Shown one piece after another: positions 1-9,090 of a stretch of 64,000 nucleotides of DNA. A program made the position numbers and the translations under genes. This DNA is from RGIG8767 sp964531805 (lineage in GTDB: Bacteria; Bacillota; Clostridia; Lachnospirales; Lachnospiraceae), in NCBI GenBank assembly GCA_964531805.1, contig CAZHGE010000001.1:37766-101765 (forward strand), written 5' to 3'. The notes under the pieces are model-generated. The model had not been told where the DNA came from. It saw only the letters and a list, made by a program, of their open reading frames with translations, and searched no databases. How positions within the stretch are numbered: position 1 is the first letter of the stretch; every line of letters starts with the position of its first letter.

Positions 1-375
1 GACACTGCCTTCGGTTTCCAAACTTTGTCCAGCGTTTAAAGAACCACGGTGAAATCTTCCATTATATTCTTCTTTTTCTGCTTCTACGCGTTTCAAAGCC
101 TTGATAATACCTTTGCCCGATTCTTCGTTTTTTCCAATCAAACAGATAATCTGCACATCAGAATGTTCCGTAATTGTCTGGATGATTTGTTTTTCTTCTT
201 CCGTACTCAGGATTCTGCCTTCTAAAGATAAGGCAACCTTGATATCCTTGAAAAAGGCTCTGGCATTTGTGAATTTGTCTGCAATTTCAGAAAGAACATC
301 TGGAAAAGAAGCATCTGCATCCATATGGATGGAAATTCCATTCTGAAAACTTTTCATAACGACATATTGATTCAT
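1..375 (-). CDS. minC: Septum site-determining protein MinC, partial (C-terminus beyond window edge)
   Basis: The reverse strand from the ATG at 375 reads 125 codons without a stop to base 1, so the C-terminal part is missing. The N-terminus (MNQYVVMKSFQNG, then a KFTNARAFFKDIKVAL stretch) matches the MinC N-terminal domain that antagonises FtsZ polymerisation. The last residues (YNGRFHRGSLNAGQSL) match the start of the MinC C-terminal beta-helix domain, which binds MinD. It lies 14 bases after the PBP2 gene, so it probably ends the mreBCD-PBP2 operon and is followed by minD off-window, a standard Clostridia order. Function follows from family knowledge. Confidence 0.9.
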   Translation of the reverse strand, partial: MNQYVVMKSFQNGISIHMDADASFPDVLSEIADKFTNARAFFKDIKVALSLEGRILSTEEEKQIIQTITEHSDVQIICLIGKNEESGKGIIKALKRVEAEKEEYNGRFHRGSLNAGQSLETEGSV

Positions 376-389
376 AAAGTGCACTCTCC

Positions 390-3296
390 TTAATCTGCTG
401 TAGTGGCGGCGGCATCTGGAATAACTGCCGTACCGGTTAAAATAGCATCTTCTTCCTCTAAACCGAAGTAATATTTATAAATATCACGAGTCAGGTTGGC
501 GGCATAATCAGAACTATAACCGAATGCAATACGGGTAGAAATTGTAATTTCCGGATTATTAAATGGTGCATAGCTTACAAATAACGCATGGTTTGCACGG
601 TTTCGGTTTTCTTCGGCAGTACCGGTTTTACCAGCAACGGTAACACCTAAATTCTGAAAATATGATTTTTTTTCTACAACCTTACGCATACCGGAATGAA
701 TAGCATTCCAGTAACTGGATGGAAGATCAACGGTATTACGAATTGTTGGTGAATAATCTACAATTAGGTTACCATTGGAATCGGTTACTTTATCTAACAG
801 GGTTAGATTATAACAGGTTCCATTATTTGCTACAGTTGTTACATAACGGGCAAGTCCTACAGTTGTATAGTTGTTAGTACCCTGACCGATAGCGGATAAT
901 ACCGGATATTCATCCGATACTTCCGGTGTGGATTCTTCTATTTCAATACCAGATTTTTCAGATAACCCAAACATGTCTGCGTATTTGGATAATTTGGCAA
1001 GACCAAGTTCCGCATCATAAGTTCCTTCCTCTGTCTGACTTAACTGATAACCAACTTCATAAAAGAATGAGTTACAGGAATTTTCAATACCACCGGATAC
1101 GGTCAATGATCCATGTGCTCCGGGATGAACCCAGCAACGGTACTGTTCGTTGGCAAAACGGTCAAATAGTCCTTTACAACTGATGGTAGTCTGTGTGTTT
1201 ATCACATCCTCACATAGTGCAGCTGTTGCAGATACCATTTTGAAAGTAGAACCAGGTGCAGTCTTCTGCTGAGTCGCATAATTCCATAATGGATTGGAAA
1301 GATCATTACGCAGAGAAGCATAATAATCAGAATCAATGGAATTGGCAAGTTTGTTGTTGTCATAACTGGGATACGTTACTAATGCAAGCACTTCTCCCTG
1401 GGTATTGGTAATAACAACGGATGCTGAATATGGGTCCAAAGCCAGCTGAGCCGGTGTTATATATAGATTTTCGATTAAAAACAACATAAAGTTGTAAGGA
1501 GAGATTTGTTTTGTGATAAAACGTTCCTCATCCTTTTCTGTAATGGAAATCGCATTCTGTTCCAATAAAATTGTACAGATTTGTCTTCCGTTAATATCGC
1601 TATTATCAATCATGTAGCGGTATAGTTTTTTAGAAAATTCTGTATTATTTGTAAGCAAGCGCAGAATATCTTCTGTTAACTGGGAAAAAATCTCTGTTGA
1701 ATCAGAGTATTCAGCCTGTAATTCAATTTTTGTTACATCAATCCAGTTTTGTGCAATACAATAATCAAGATACTCGCCTAAACTGATTGTTTCTTCTGTT
1801 TTCCATGCCAAATAGGTCTTATCTTCTTTGTCAATCCGATCTGAAATAATAATACCTTCATCCGTCAACATAGATACAATATAACTTTGATAGACCTGAT
1901 ATTCTTCTGACAAATCTTCATAAGGCGTTCTTTTGGTATGAAGTTCTTCTGTCAAACGTTCAAATACCTTGGCACGCTTTTCTTCAAATGCTTCTTGAAC
2001 AGCTATTTCATTTTCACCAGCATCGTCATTATCAAAATGGTGGATATCAATGATGTTATTATTGAATAATGCAAAATAGACATCATCAATCGGAATCTTA
2101 ATCTGACTGGCAGATGGATTCTCGGGTAACTCATAATTTTTTACATTAATAATCTTACTTAGTAAAATACCTGCAAGTTTCTGCTCTAAAATATTATAGG
2201 TTGCCACCTGCAAATCATGATCAATGGTCAAATGCACATCATTACCCGCTACCGGATCCACTAAATTGGTGCTTTCAATTACTTTACCAAGGTTGTTTAC
2301 ATAGATGGTTTCATGTCCTTTCACACCCTGTAAATAAGTTTCCATGGTCTGCTCAATACCAGCCTTGCCAACCATGTCGGTCAATGTATAATCGTTACGT
2401 TTACGGGTGGTACGTTCATTTTCTTCGGTAATCTCCTGATCGTTTAAACTTAGATATTCTTCTTCTGAAATTTTACCGGTATATCCTAATATCTGTGAAA
2501 AATATTCGCTGTCCACATATTTTCGTATATTATCTTCTGTAATGGAAACTCCGGTAAATTCAATGGAATTTTCCATAATACTGGCAACGGTTTTTTCATC
2601 AACGTCTGTTGCGATAACGGTTGGGATATACTGCTGGTAACTGTTTAAACTCATGGCATAACGAATGGTTACCAGTTTTAACTGTTCTTCTTTTGTGTAT
2701 CCTTCGAATACTACATAGGAATCGCGTGGGTTTTCAGGATCGTGGGATTTACCAATACCATATTTGGAGTAACCGCAGAGATATTCCATTACCATGTCAG
2801 GCGTGGCGGTTTCTTCTTCGTATTTTAAGTCGGATATTTTTAATCTTCCATATATATCTGCTAAAAATCGCTTGTGCTGTGTACCATCTAAGGTGAAGGC
2901 AAACTCACCGTCTTCGTCTAGCACAATATGAAAATCATTGATAATCTTATCACCGTTTTTTTCAATGATATCGATGACCTTTAACAAGGTTTCATTGATA
3001 TTTCTGTTTTTTTCCGTACCGGATTCATATACATCTTCGATGGTAACGTTATAGGCAAGTTCATTATAGGCAAGTAGTATACCGTTACAATCATATATCT
3101 TGCCACGTGAACTGTTGATCGTTCGTTCCTTTTGAATCTTTAAGGTAAATTCCTGTAATGTTTCCTCTCCATTGATAATCTGGAGAACAAACAAGCGGGC
3201 TGTTAAAAGCGCAGATAATATAAAAATAACGATCAAAACGATATAGATTCTGCCGTTTGTGGAATTAATATAATTGTCTTTAAAACGCTTAAACAA
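390..3296 (-). CDS. mrdA: Penicillin-binding protein 2 (elongasome transpeptidase) with a large insertion
   Basis: Peptidoglycan transpeptidase of the elongation complex. One N-terminal membrane anchor (about residues 17-38) precedes a dimerisation domain and a transpeptidase domain with STFK (active Ser near 683), SCN (near 740) and KTG (near 890). I chose the TTG at 3296: it has AAGGAG 9 bases upstream and overlaps the mreD stop by 8 bases. Another TTG at 3329 would add 11 residues but lacks a clear ribosome site. At 968 residues it is much longer than the usual 600-700, because about 240 charged, helical residues (about 382-621) sit between the LTIDHDLQ strand and the VITNTQGEVLALV strand. 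Last but one gene of the mre operon. Confidence 0.93.
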   Translation of the reverse strand: MFKRFKDNYINSTNGRIYIVLIVIFILSALLTARLFVLQIINGEETLQEFTLKIQKERTINSSRGKIYDCNGILLAYNELAYNVTIEDVYESGTEKNRNINETLLKVIDIIEKNGDKIINDFHIVLDEDGEFAFTLDGTQHKRFLADIYGRLKISDLKYEEETATPDMVMEYLCGYSKYGIGKSHDPENPRDSYVVFEGYTKEEQLKLVTIRYAMSLNSYQQYIPTVIATDVDEKTVASIMENSIEFTGVSITEDNIRKYVDSEYFSQILGYTGKISEEEYLSLNDQEITEENERTTRKRNDYTLTDMVGKAGIEQTMETYLQGVKGHETIYVNNLGKVIESTNLVDPVAGNDVHLTIDHDLQVATYNILEQKLAGILLSKIINVKNYELPENPSASQIKIPIDDVYFALFNNNIIDIHHFDNDDAGENEIAVQEAFEEKRAKVFERLTEELHTKRTPYEDLSEEYQVYQSYIVSMLTDEGIIISDRIDKEDKTYLAWKTEETISLGEYLDYCIAQNWIDVTKIELQAEYSDSTEIFSQLTEDILRLLTNNTEFSKKLYRYMIDNSDINGRQICTILLEQNAISITEKDEERFITKQISPYNFMLFLIENLYITPAQLALDPYSASVVITNTQGEVLALVTYPSYDNNKLANSIDSDYYASLRNDLSNPLWNYATQQKTAPGSTFKMVSATAALCEDVINTQTTISCKGLFDRFANEQYRCWVHPGAHGSLTVSGGIENSCNSFFYEVGYQLSQTEEGTYDAELGLAKLSKYADMFGLSEKSGIEIEESTPEVSDEYPVLSAIGQGTNNYTTVGLARYVTTVANNGTCYNLTLLDKVTDSNGNLIVDYSPTIRNTVDLPSSYWNAIHSGMRKVVEKKSYFQNLGVTVAGKTGTAEENRNRANHALFVSYAPFNNPEITISTRIAFGYSSDYAANLTRDIYKYYFGLEEEDAILTGTAVIPDAAATTAD

Positions 3297-3807
3297 TCGA
3301 CTGCTCTCCTTTTTTCTCCGGTAACTCAATTCGGATCATAATAAAGTGGATCAATGGATATAATATACATGCCATAATGGATGTATATACAATTTCAGGA
3401 AGTATAATCTGTCCGCAGTAATGAAAGAAATCAAAATTACCACGGAATAAAAAATATAAAAAGTAATGTAAAACATTATACGCCAAATCGCTTATAGCAA
3501 TAAAAAGTAGTGGCAATTTGATATCTTTTGGGAAAAGGATCTTTTTTAAAAGTCCGCATGTATAACCTATGTACATATACAAAAGTGCATTTGTTCCATA
3601 AACGGAACGAAAACATAAGTCAACTAAAAGTCCACTGAAAAAACCGGTATAAATACCGGTCTTTTTTCCACCTAAAAAACCAAGTGACGCAGTTGCGATA
3701 ATCAGTAAATTAGGACGGATTCCACCAATGCTGAACAAAGCGAATAAAGTTGTTTGTAAAATAAAGCAGCAAAAAATAGTAATGCCTGCAAAAATTGCTT
3801 TTTTCAT
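3289..3807 (-). CDS. mreD: Rod shape-determining membrane protein MreD
   Basis: Small, very hydrophobic protein of 172 residues with about five membrane segments. It contains the MreD-like GGIRPNLLIIATASLGFLGG stretch near residue 28 and the GFFSGLLVDLCF segment. MreD works in the membrane with MreB, MreC, RodA and PBP2 to direct side-wall synthesis. It follows mreC by 39 bases and its stop overlaps the preferred PBP2 start, suggesting translational coupling. Length and position between mreC and the class B PBP are both typical. Confidence 0.93.
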   Translation of the reverse strand: MKKAIFAGITIFCCFILQTTLFALFSIGGIRPNLLIIATASLGFLGGKKTGIYTGFFSGLLVDLCFRSVYGTNALLYMYIGYTCGLLKKILFPKDIKLPLLFIAISDLAYNVLHYFLYFLFRGNFDFFHYCGQIILPEIVYTSIMACILYPLIHFIMIRIELPEKKGEQSIV

Positions 3808-3846
3808 TGTACCATCCTGTTTATTGCTAAGGTATCAGTTGTTCAT

Positions 3847-4713
3847 TTATTTAGTCTGTTGTTTTAATTCCATGATGACCAATACCTCATTTAAATGTTC
3901 AAAATCAACTACCGGTGTTAATTGACCGGATTTGGTAAGGTTATTGGAGTCAGTGTCAATACTGCTGATGTAACCAATTAATAGACCTGGAAGATATTGA
4001 TCTGAGATATTGGATGTTACAACCTTATCCCCTACTGTTACTTTGTCTTTGGAATCCATCAGCTGGCTGTATTCAATTTTACCATCTGCCATAGTGGTCA
4101 GATTACCGGTAACAATTAGATTATCACCGCTTGCAAGTACCATACCGCTTGTATTTACACCATCTGAAATAATAGAACTTACTTTTGCATGGTTTGGTCC
4201 CACTTCTACCACTCTTCCAACCAGGCCGCTGCCTGCGATAACGTTACAATTGACCTGTATACCATCTTCACTGCCCTTATCAATGACAAATGAAGAATAC
4301 CAGTTGCTGGCATCCCGGGAAATGATGCGGGCACCGATTTTTGTGTATTCTTCATATTCAGCATCCAAGTCATATAATTCCCGCAGTTTAGTCAGTTCAT
4401 ATTTTTCCTGCTGCAAACGGGTATTTTCTATCGTAAGTTCATTGATCTGGGTTTTCAACTGTTCATTTTCCTCTAACACAGAACGAAGATCCTCTAATTG
4501 TTCGGTTTTCTCAAGGGCATAGGTTCCGACATTAGTCAGACCTTTTTCGAAAGGAACAATCAAAAAGCTGCTTACATAATTGAGCGGCAAGGCTAAAATG
4601 TTTGTGGTAAAGGATAATACCATCATGGCAATGCATAAGACAGTCAGAATAAAGAGAAGGTATTTACTTGGAAGATGGAACTTTTCCCTTTTTCTCTTTA
4701 AAACCGGACTCAT
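3847..4713 (-). CDS. mreC: Rod shape-determining protein MreC
   Basis: Extracytoplasmic scaffold of the elongasome, 288 residues. It has a basic N-terminus, one membrane segment (about 18-38), a coiled coil (about 65-115, with heptad-like EENEQLKTQINELTIENTRLQQEK pattern split here as EENEQLKTQI and ENTRLQQEKY) and a C-terminal beta domain containing GSEDGIQVN and GLVGRVVEVGPNHAKV. Its ATG overlaps the mreB stop by four bases (ATGA), so the two are translationally coupled. Length is normal for the family. Confidence 0.95.
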   Translation of the reverse strand: MSPVLKRKREKFHLPSKYLLFILTVLCIAMMVLSFTTNILALPLNYVSSFLIVPFEKGLTNVGTYALEKTEQLEDLRSVLEENEQLKTQINELTIENTRLQQEKYELTKLRELYDLDAEYEEYTKIGARIISRDASNWYSSFVIDKGSEDGIQVNCNVIAGSGLVGRVVEVGPNHAKVSSIISDGVNTSGMVLASGDNLIVTGNLTTMADGKIEYSQLMDSKDKVTVGDKVVTSNISDQYLPGLLIGYISSIDTDSNNLTKSGQLTPVVDFEHLNEVLVIMELKQQTK

Positions 4714-5723
4714 CTTCCACCCATTCCTTCTATTGCGTATGCTAATGATTTATAATTGTCATCCTTAATAATCTTAGAAAGACCAAGTGCTACGGTTTCT
4801 AATGGTTGTTCTGTCATATTTACTTTTAAACCGGTTCCTTTTTGTACCATGGCGGCAAAACGGTTTACCTGGGATGCTCCACCGGTCAGATAAATACCAT
4901 GACGATAAATATCGGCACCTAATTCAGGTGGAGTTCTCTCTAAAATAACTTTTATTGCATCAATAATTGTTATAAAATGATCTTCTAATGCGTCATCGAC
5001 CAAATCCGTAGGAATCATTTTTTCAATTGGAAGTCCGGTTACGATGTCACGTCCGTATACTAAGGCGGCTTTTTCAGTAGATTCTAATTCTGAAAGATTA
5101 ATTTTAATTTTCTCTGCACTCTTTTCGCCAATAATCAGATTGTATTCGTTACGCACAGCATTGCGGATAGCTTCATCAAATTTATGACCACCCACTTTGA
5201 TTAATTTACTTAATACAATACCGCCTAAAGATAGAATGGAGATTTCTGTAGTAGCGTAACCAACGTTTACAACTAAAACACCCTGGGAATTTTTAACATC
5301 TATTCCAAGTCCTAATCCATCAGCAACAGCTTTTTCTACTACCATAATCTTACGTGCTTTCACACCTGCATCCTTGATCAGGTCATAGAAGGCTCTTTTT
5401 TCTACTTCGGTAACATCGGTTGGAACTGCCACATAGAAATCACTTGGCTTTAAGGTTCCTTTTGACTGGTCAGTAATAAAATATTTGACCAATGTCTCCA
5501 TATTATTAATATCTGCAATAACACCATTGCATACTGGATAGGAAGTACGGATATTTGCAGGTGCTTTTTCATACATTTCAAAAGCAGAATCTCCATAAGC
5601 CAGTAAAGTATTTTTGTTTTCAATGGCAATCATGTTTTTCTCAATAAAAAAACTATCCTCGGCTTTATTATAGATTTTGATGTTATTGGTACCAAGGTCC
5701 ATTCCAAAAGTATTATTAGACAA
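4710..5723 (-). CDS. mreB: Actin-like cell shape protein MreB
   Basis: Bacterial actin homologue of 337 residues that polymerises under the membrane and positions cell-wall synthesis. It opens with FGMDLGTNNIKIY, the phosphate-1 loop of the actin ATPase fold. Later motifs are VVVEKAVADGLGLGIDV, VVNVGYATTEISILSLGG (phosphate 2) and the adenosine motif GIYLTGGASQ. Clostridia often have an MreB paralogue, Mbl, but the mreC-mreD neighbours favour mreB. It lies 15 bases after radC. Confidence 0.95.
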   Translation of the reverse strand: MSNNTFGMDLGTNNIKIYNKAEDSFFIEKNMIAIENKNTLLAYGDSAFEMYEKAPANIRTSYPVCNGVIADINNMETLVKYFITDQSKGTLKPSDFYVAVPTDVTEVEKRAFYDLIKDAGVKARKIMVVEKAVADGLGLGIDVKNSQGVLVVNVGYATTEISILSLGGIVLSKLIKVGGHKFDEAIRNAVRNEYNLIIGEKSAEKIKINLSELESTEKAALVYGRDIVTGLPIEKMIPTDLVDDALEDHFITIIDAIKVILERTPPELGADIYRHGIYLTGGASQVNRFAAMVQKGTGLKVNMTEQPLETVALGLSKIIKDDNYKSLAYAIEGMGGR

Positions 5724-5738
5724 CGTTGCTGCTCCTTT

Positions 5739-6419
5739 CTATAAGTAACCTTTTTCTTTTAAACTCACGTATTTATTATCTCCAATAATGATATGATCCA
5801 ATAAAGGAATCTGTATCAAAAGAGATGCATCTAAAATAGTACGGGTGATATCAATATCCTGGCTGCTGGGAGCCGGATCACCACTGGGATGATTGTGTAT
5901 CAGAACGATATGCACAGCATGAAAGCGCAGGGCTTCAATAAATATCTCACGTGGAGATATGACGGAGGCATTAACCGTGCCCTTTGATAAAAGGACTTCT
6001 TTTATGACATGATTTTTGTTGTCACATAATAAAAGATATACATGCTCGGTTTCTAAGTGCCGCATCCGTTCCATGTACAAGCCTGCTACCGTTGCCGGAT
6101 CTTGAAAAGAAAGGGAATCTTCTCTGCTTCTTGTCTGCATCCGTGCGCAAATCTCTGCTACACATTTTAAACGGATTGCTTTTACTTTTCCTATGCCTTT
6201 GATTTGTAGTAATTCTTCCAAAGGTATGGAATTTAGTGCTAAGATTCCGGTAGTTCTGCCGCTTGTCAAATTCAAAATCCGATGGGCAAGAGCAAGGGCA
6301 TCTTCTCCAACCGTGCCTGTCCGTAAAATAATGGCAATTAGTTCTGCATCGGTTAGTGCATGGGCACCAACGCGTTCAAATCGTTCATAAGGAAATTCTG
6401 TATTTGTTTGTTCGTTCAT
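5739..6419 (-). CDS. radC: RadC-family JAB/MPN domain protein
   Basis: 226 residues. The N-terminal part carries a UPF0758 helix-hairpin-helix region (ELLQIKGIGKVKAIRLKCVAEI). The C-terminal part is a JAB1/MPN-type metalloprotease fold with the signature HNHPSGDPAPSSQDID, which contains the two His and the Asp expected to bind zinc. The old name radC comes from an Escherichia coli repair phenotype that has since been reassigned, so no function is firmly known. In Firmicutes it regularly precedes mreB, as here, 15 bases upstream. Confidence 0.93.
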   Translation of the reverse strand: MNEQTNTEFPYERFERVGAHALTDAELIAIILRTGTVGEDALALAHRILNLTSGRTTGILALNSIPLEELLQIKGIGKVKAIRLKCVAEICARMQTRSREDSLSFQDPATVAGLYMERMRHLETEHVYLLLCDNKNHVIKEVLLSKGTVNASVISPREIFIEALRFHAVHIVLIHNHPSGDPAPSSQDIDITRTILDASLLIQIPLLDHIIIGDNKYVSLKEKGYL

Positions 6420-6471
6420 ATGATCTCCGGTGCTTCTCTCCAGACTGCTCCGATATCATCATTATGAATAC

Positions 6472-6711
6472 CTATAAAACTCTGTAAATTAAAATACCAA
6501 TAATTACGCCAATGATACTTGCAATAGTAATTTTAATGGTAAGGCCAAAAGTAATAACTAATATTCCTAAATCCAAAGTTACAGGATTGGTTAATCCAAA
6601 GGTCTGTCCATAATTTAACCATGAATTGCCAAACAGGTTGCCAATAAATCCTCCCAATACAATTCCTGTAAGAATGAGTAAAAGGCATGTCCAATTATTT
6701 TTCTTCTTCAT
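6472..6711 (-). CDS. DUF4321 small membrane protein
   Basis: 79-residue protein with two hydrophobic segments (about 8-28 and 48-78), including the glycine-rich GIVLGGFIGNLFG. It matches my memory of DUF4321, a short Clostridia family usually found just upstream of radC and mreB; its function is unknown. The start ATG at 6711 has GAGGA upstream. It is the first gene after the 129-base gap 6712-6840, so it may be the first gene of the shape operon. Confidence 0.8.
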   Translation of the reverse strand: MKKKNNWTCLLLILTGIVLGGFIGNLFGNSWLNYGQTFGLTNPVTLDLGILVITFGLTIKITIASIIGVIIGILIYRVL

Positions 6712-6840
6712 GTATTCCTCTTTTCGTCAAATACCCATCATAAATAACGGGTCTTTGGTGTAAAAATACCCAAATGAATATTATCATATTTCGAGTTTTA
6801 TGTACACCAATTCACATTATTTTTTTTCGCACTAAGGTGA
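6712..6840 (-). promoter_or_regulatory. Intergenic gap, possible promoter of the radC-mre operon
   Basis: On the minus strand this AT-rich gap holds TTGGTG, then 19 bases, then GATAAT, a weak sigma-A-like pair with a long spacer, and a short ACCC/GGGT inverted repeat nearer the DUF4321 gene. A long A/T run lies just after the stop of the upstream PLP-enzyme gene. This is a plausible but weak promoter call. Confidence 0.3.
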
Positions 6841-8115
6841 CTATAATCGACATACTCCTGCATCTTTTAAACTCTGTAATGCTTTTAAAATACCAAATTT
6901 TGCATGAGGGAAAGTAAGTCCGCCCTGAAAATAAACGGCATATGGAGGTTTGATCGGACCATCCGCACTCAATTCAATGGAACTGCCGGATACAAAGGCA
7001 CCTGCCGCCATAATAACGGGGGCATCATAACCAGGCATATCCCAAGGCTCGGGAGTTACAAAACTGTCCACAGGTGCAGCCGCCTGGATTCCCTGACAAA
7101 AGGCGATAACACCCTCAGGGGTTCCGAAAGTAACTGCCTGGATAATATCGTGACGGCTTTCTGTGCTGTTTGGAACAACTGCAAATCCTAATTTTTCCAA
7201 ACATGCTGCTGCGAACACAGCACCTTTTAATGCAGAGGCTGTAACAATAGGTGCTAAAAAGAGTCCTTGATAAAAGTCTTTTAAAATACCTAAAGAAGCA
7301 CCAACTTCTTTTCCAAGGCCAGGGGATGTTAAGCGGTAAGCCGCATTTTCTACACACTCTCTTTTGCCGGCAATATAGCCACCAATAGGAGCCAGTCCTC
7401 CTCCTGGATTTTTAATTAAAGAACCAACAATCATGTCTGCGCCAACATCTGTTGGTTCTATGGTTTCTACAAATTCACCATAACAGTTATCCACCATACA
7501 GATTACATCTGGTTTGATTCCTTTGATAAAGGAAATTAATTTACCGATACGATCTACAGATAAAGTTTTGCGCGGCTGATATCCTTTCGAACGCTGGATT
7601 GTAACCAGTTTTGTTTTTTCGTTAATGGCAGCGCGGATACCGTCGTAATCAAATTCGTCATCTGGAAGTAAATCTACCTGACGGTAGCTGATCCCGTATT
7701 CCTTTAGGGAACCTTTACTTTCCCGGATACCGATGACCTCTTCCAATGTGTCATAGGGTTTGCCAACAGGGGAAAGCAGTTCATCTCCAGGTCGCAGATT
7801 GCTCATGAGAGCCAGTGCAAGGGCATGGGTTCCACAGGTAATCTGTGGACGTACTAATGCATCCTCTGTGCCAAATAATTTAGCATAAACTTCTTCTAAG
7901 GTATCGCGTCCTACATCATTATAGCCATAGCCGGTGGTTCCCAGCAAACATGCTTCACTGACGTGGGCATCCTGCATGGCTTTTATCACTTTTAACTGAT
8001 TATATTCTGCATTTTTATCAATCTGGTCAAAACGCTCTTTTAACGAAGTTAAAATTTCTTCTCCAAAAGTCAGAACATCCCGGTCAATACCTAATGCTTC
8101 ATATAGTGTATTCAT
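6841..8115 (-). CDS. PLP-dependent protein of the methionine gamma-lyase / aluminium resistance family
   Basis: 424 residues from ATG 8115, which has AAGGA eight bases upstream; an in-frame TTG at 8139 lies inside miaA and is less likely. The sequence has a Cys/Met-metabolism-type fold-I PLP enzyme layout: RPQITCGTHALALALMSNLRPGDELLSP early, MVDNCYGEF (the Asp that contacts the PLP ring nitrogen), and SLIKNPGGGLAPIGGY, whose Lys should be the PLP Schiff-base residue. The family is annotated as aluminium resistance protein or methionine gamma-lyase family; the true substrate is unknown. One base separates it from the miaA stop, so it is cotranscribed with miaA. Confidence 0.9.
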   Translation of the reverse strand: MNTLYEALGIDRDVLTFGEEILTSLKERFDQIDKNAEYNQLKVIKAMQDAHVSEACLLGTTGYGYNDVGRDTLEEVYAKLFGTEDALVRPQITCGTHALALALMSNLRPGDELLSPVGKPYDTLEEVIGIRESKGSLKEYGISYRQVDLLPDDEFDYDGIRAAINEKTKLVTIQRSKGYQPRKTLSVDRIGKLISFIKGIKPDVICMVDNCYGEFVETIEPTDVGADMIVGSLIKNPGGGLAPIGGYIAGKRECVENAAYRLTSPGLGKEVGASLGILKDFYQGLFLAPIVTASALKGAVFAAACLEKLGFAVVPNSTESRHDIIQAVTFGTPEGVIAFCQGIQAAAPVDSFVTPEPWDMPGYDAPVIMAAGAFVSGSSIELSADGPIKPPYAVYFQGGLTFPHAKFGILKALQSLKDAGVCRL

Positions 8116-8116
8116 G

Positions 8117-9082
8117 TTATACTTCCTTTTCGATTCCAATTTTTTTCATATGTTTATAGATAAAATTCAGAATTTTATCATCATCATAATCAAGTGCAGG
8201 TTTGTCCACCCAGATTACATCCTCTTCCTTACGGAACCAGGTAAGCTGGCGTTTCGCAAAATGGCGTGTATTTTTCTTAATGGTTTCTATGGCTTCTTCC
8301 AAGGTTTCTTTTCCATCAAAATAAGAAAGAAGTTCCTTATAGCCAACCCCCTGCATGGACACTAAATCCGGTGTGTAACCTTTTTCTAACAACTGGTGCA
8401 CTTCATTTTCCAATCCTGCTTTTATCATAATGTCTACACGTTTATTAATGCGTTCATACAAATGAGTACGTTCATCGTTTAATACAAAATAACAGAATTG
8501 ATACTCTGCTTCTCTTTGACGTTGTTGTTCATTGTATTCAGAAAATTTCCGACCGGTAAAATGATGATATTCTAAGGCTCTTACCACGCGTTTCATATTG
8601 TTATAATGAACAGTTTTAGCGTATTCCGGATCGCAGTCTATAAGCATTTGATGAAGTTTTTGTTTGCCTTCTTCTGTTGCCCCGATTGCATATAAAGAAT
8701 TGCGGTAACTGTCATCGTGTTCTTCTTCCTTAAAATCGATGCCATATAAAAGCGCCTGGATATAAAAGGCAGTTCCACCTGTCAGGATAGGCACATGCCC
8801 ACGGGAATGAATCTCAGAAATGGCGTTTTTGGCCATTTCCTGAAAGATAGCCACATTAAATACTTCATCGGGATCAAAACAGTCTAAAAGATGATGTGGA
8901 ACATCCTGCTTTTCAGCATCTGTAATCTTTGCCGTTCCAATATCCATGCCGCGATATACCTGCATGGAATCTGCACTGATGATCTCACCATTTATTTCCT
9001 TTGCAAGACGGATGGACAAATCCGTTTTACCAACTGCTGTTGGCCCGGTTAGTACAATTAGGGTTGGTTTATTGTTTTCCAT
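8117..9082 (-). CDS. miaA: tRNA dimethylallyltransferase MiaA
   Basis: Transfers a dimethylallyl group to N6 of A37 in tRNAs that read UNN codons, the substrate step before MiaB. 321 residues, normal length. It starts with the P-loop TGPTAVGKTDLSIRLA, followed by ISADSMQVYRGMDIGTAK, where the Asp-Ser contact the tRNA and prenyl donor. Next come DVPHHLLD and the VSMQGVGYKE and RHFAKRQLTWFRKE motifs. It lies 8 bases downstream of mutL and two genes away from mutS and miaB, so both tRNA i6A enzymes share the locus. Confidence 0.97.
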   Translation of the reverse strand: MENNKPTLIVLTGPTAVGKTDLSIRLAKEINGEIISADSMQVYRGMDIGTAKITDAEKQDVPHHLLDCFDPDEVFNVAIFQEMAKNAISEIHSRGHVPILTGGTAFYIQALLYGIDFKEEEHDDSYRNSLYAIGATEEGKQKLHQMLIDCDPEYAKTVHYNNMKRVVRALEYHHFTGRKFSEYNEQQRQREAEYQFCYFVLNDERTHLYERINKRVDIMIKAGLENEVHQLLEKGYTPDLVSMQGVGYKELLSYFDGKETLEEAIETIKKNTRHFAKRQLTWFRKEEDVIWVDKPALDYDDDKILNFIYKHMKKIGIEKEV

Positions 9083-9090
9083 TTTTTTAC

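Noticed and set aside
3297..3329. Upstream TTG start for PBP2 at 3329
   Set aside because: The TTG at 3296 has a strong AAGGAG at good spacing, while 3329 has none; the extra 11 residues are probably untranslated in this frame.
4010..4522. 170-codon plus-strand open frame inside mreC
   Set aside because: It is antisense to a well-conserved gene, with a biased composition expected from codon mirroring and no start signals.
8116..8139. Upstream TTG start for the PLP-dependent gene at 8139
   Set aside because: ATG 8115 has a good ribosome site and is one base after the miaA stop; the TTG lies within miaA.
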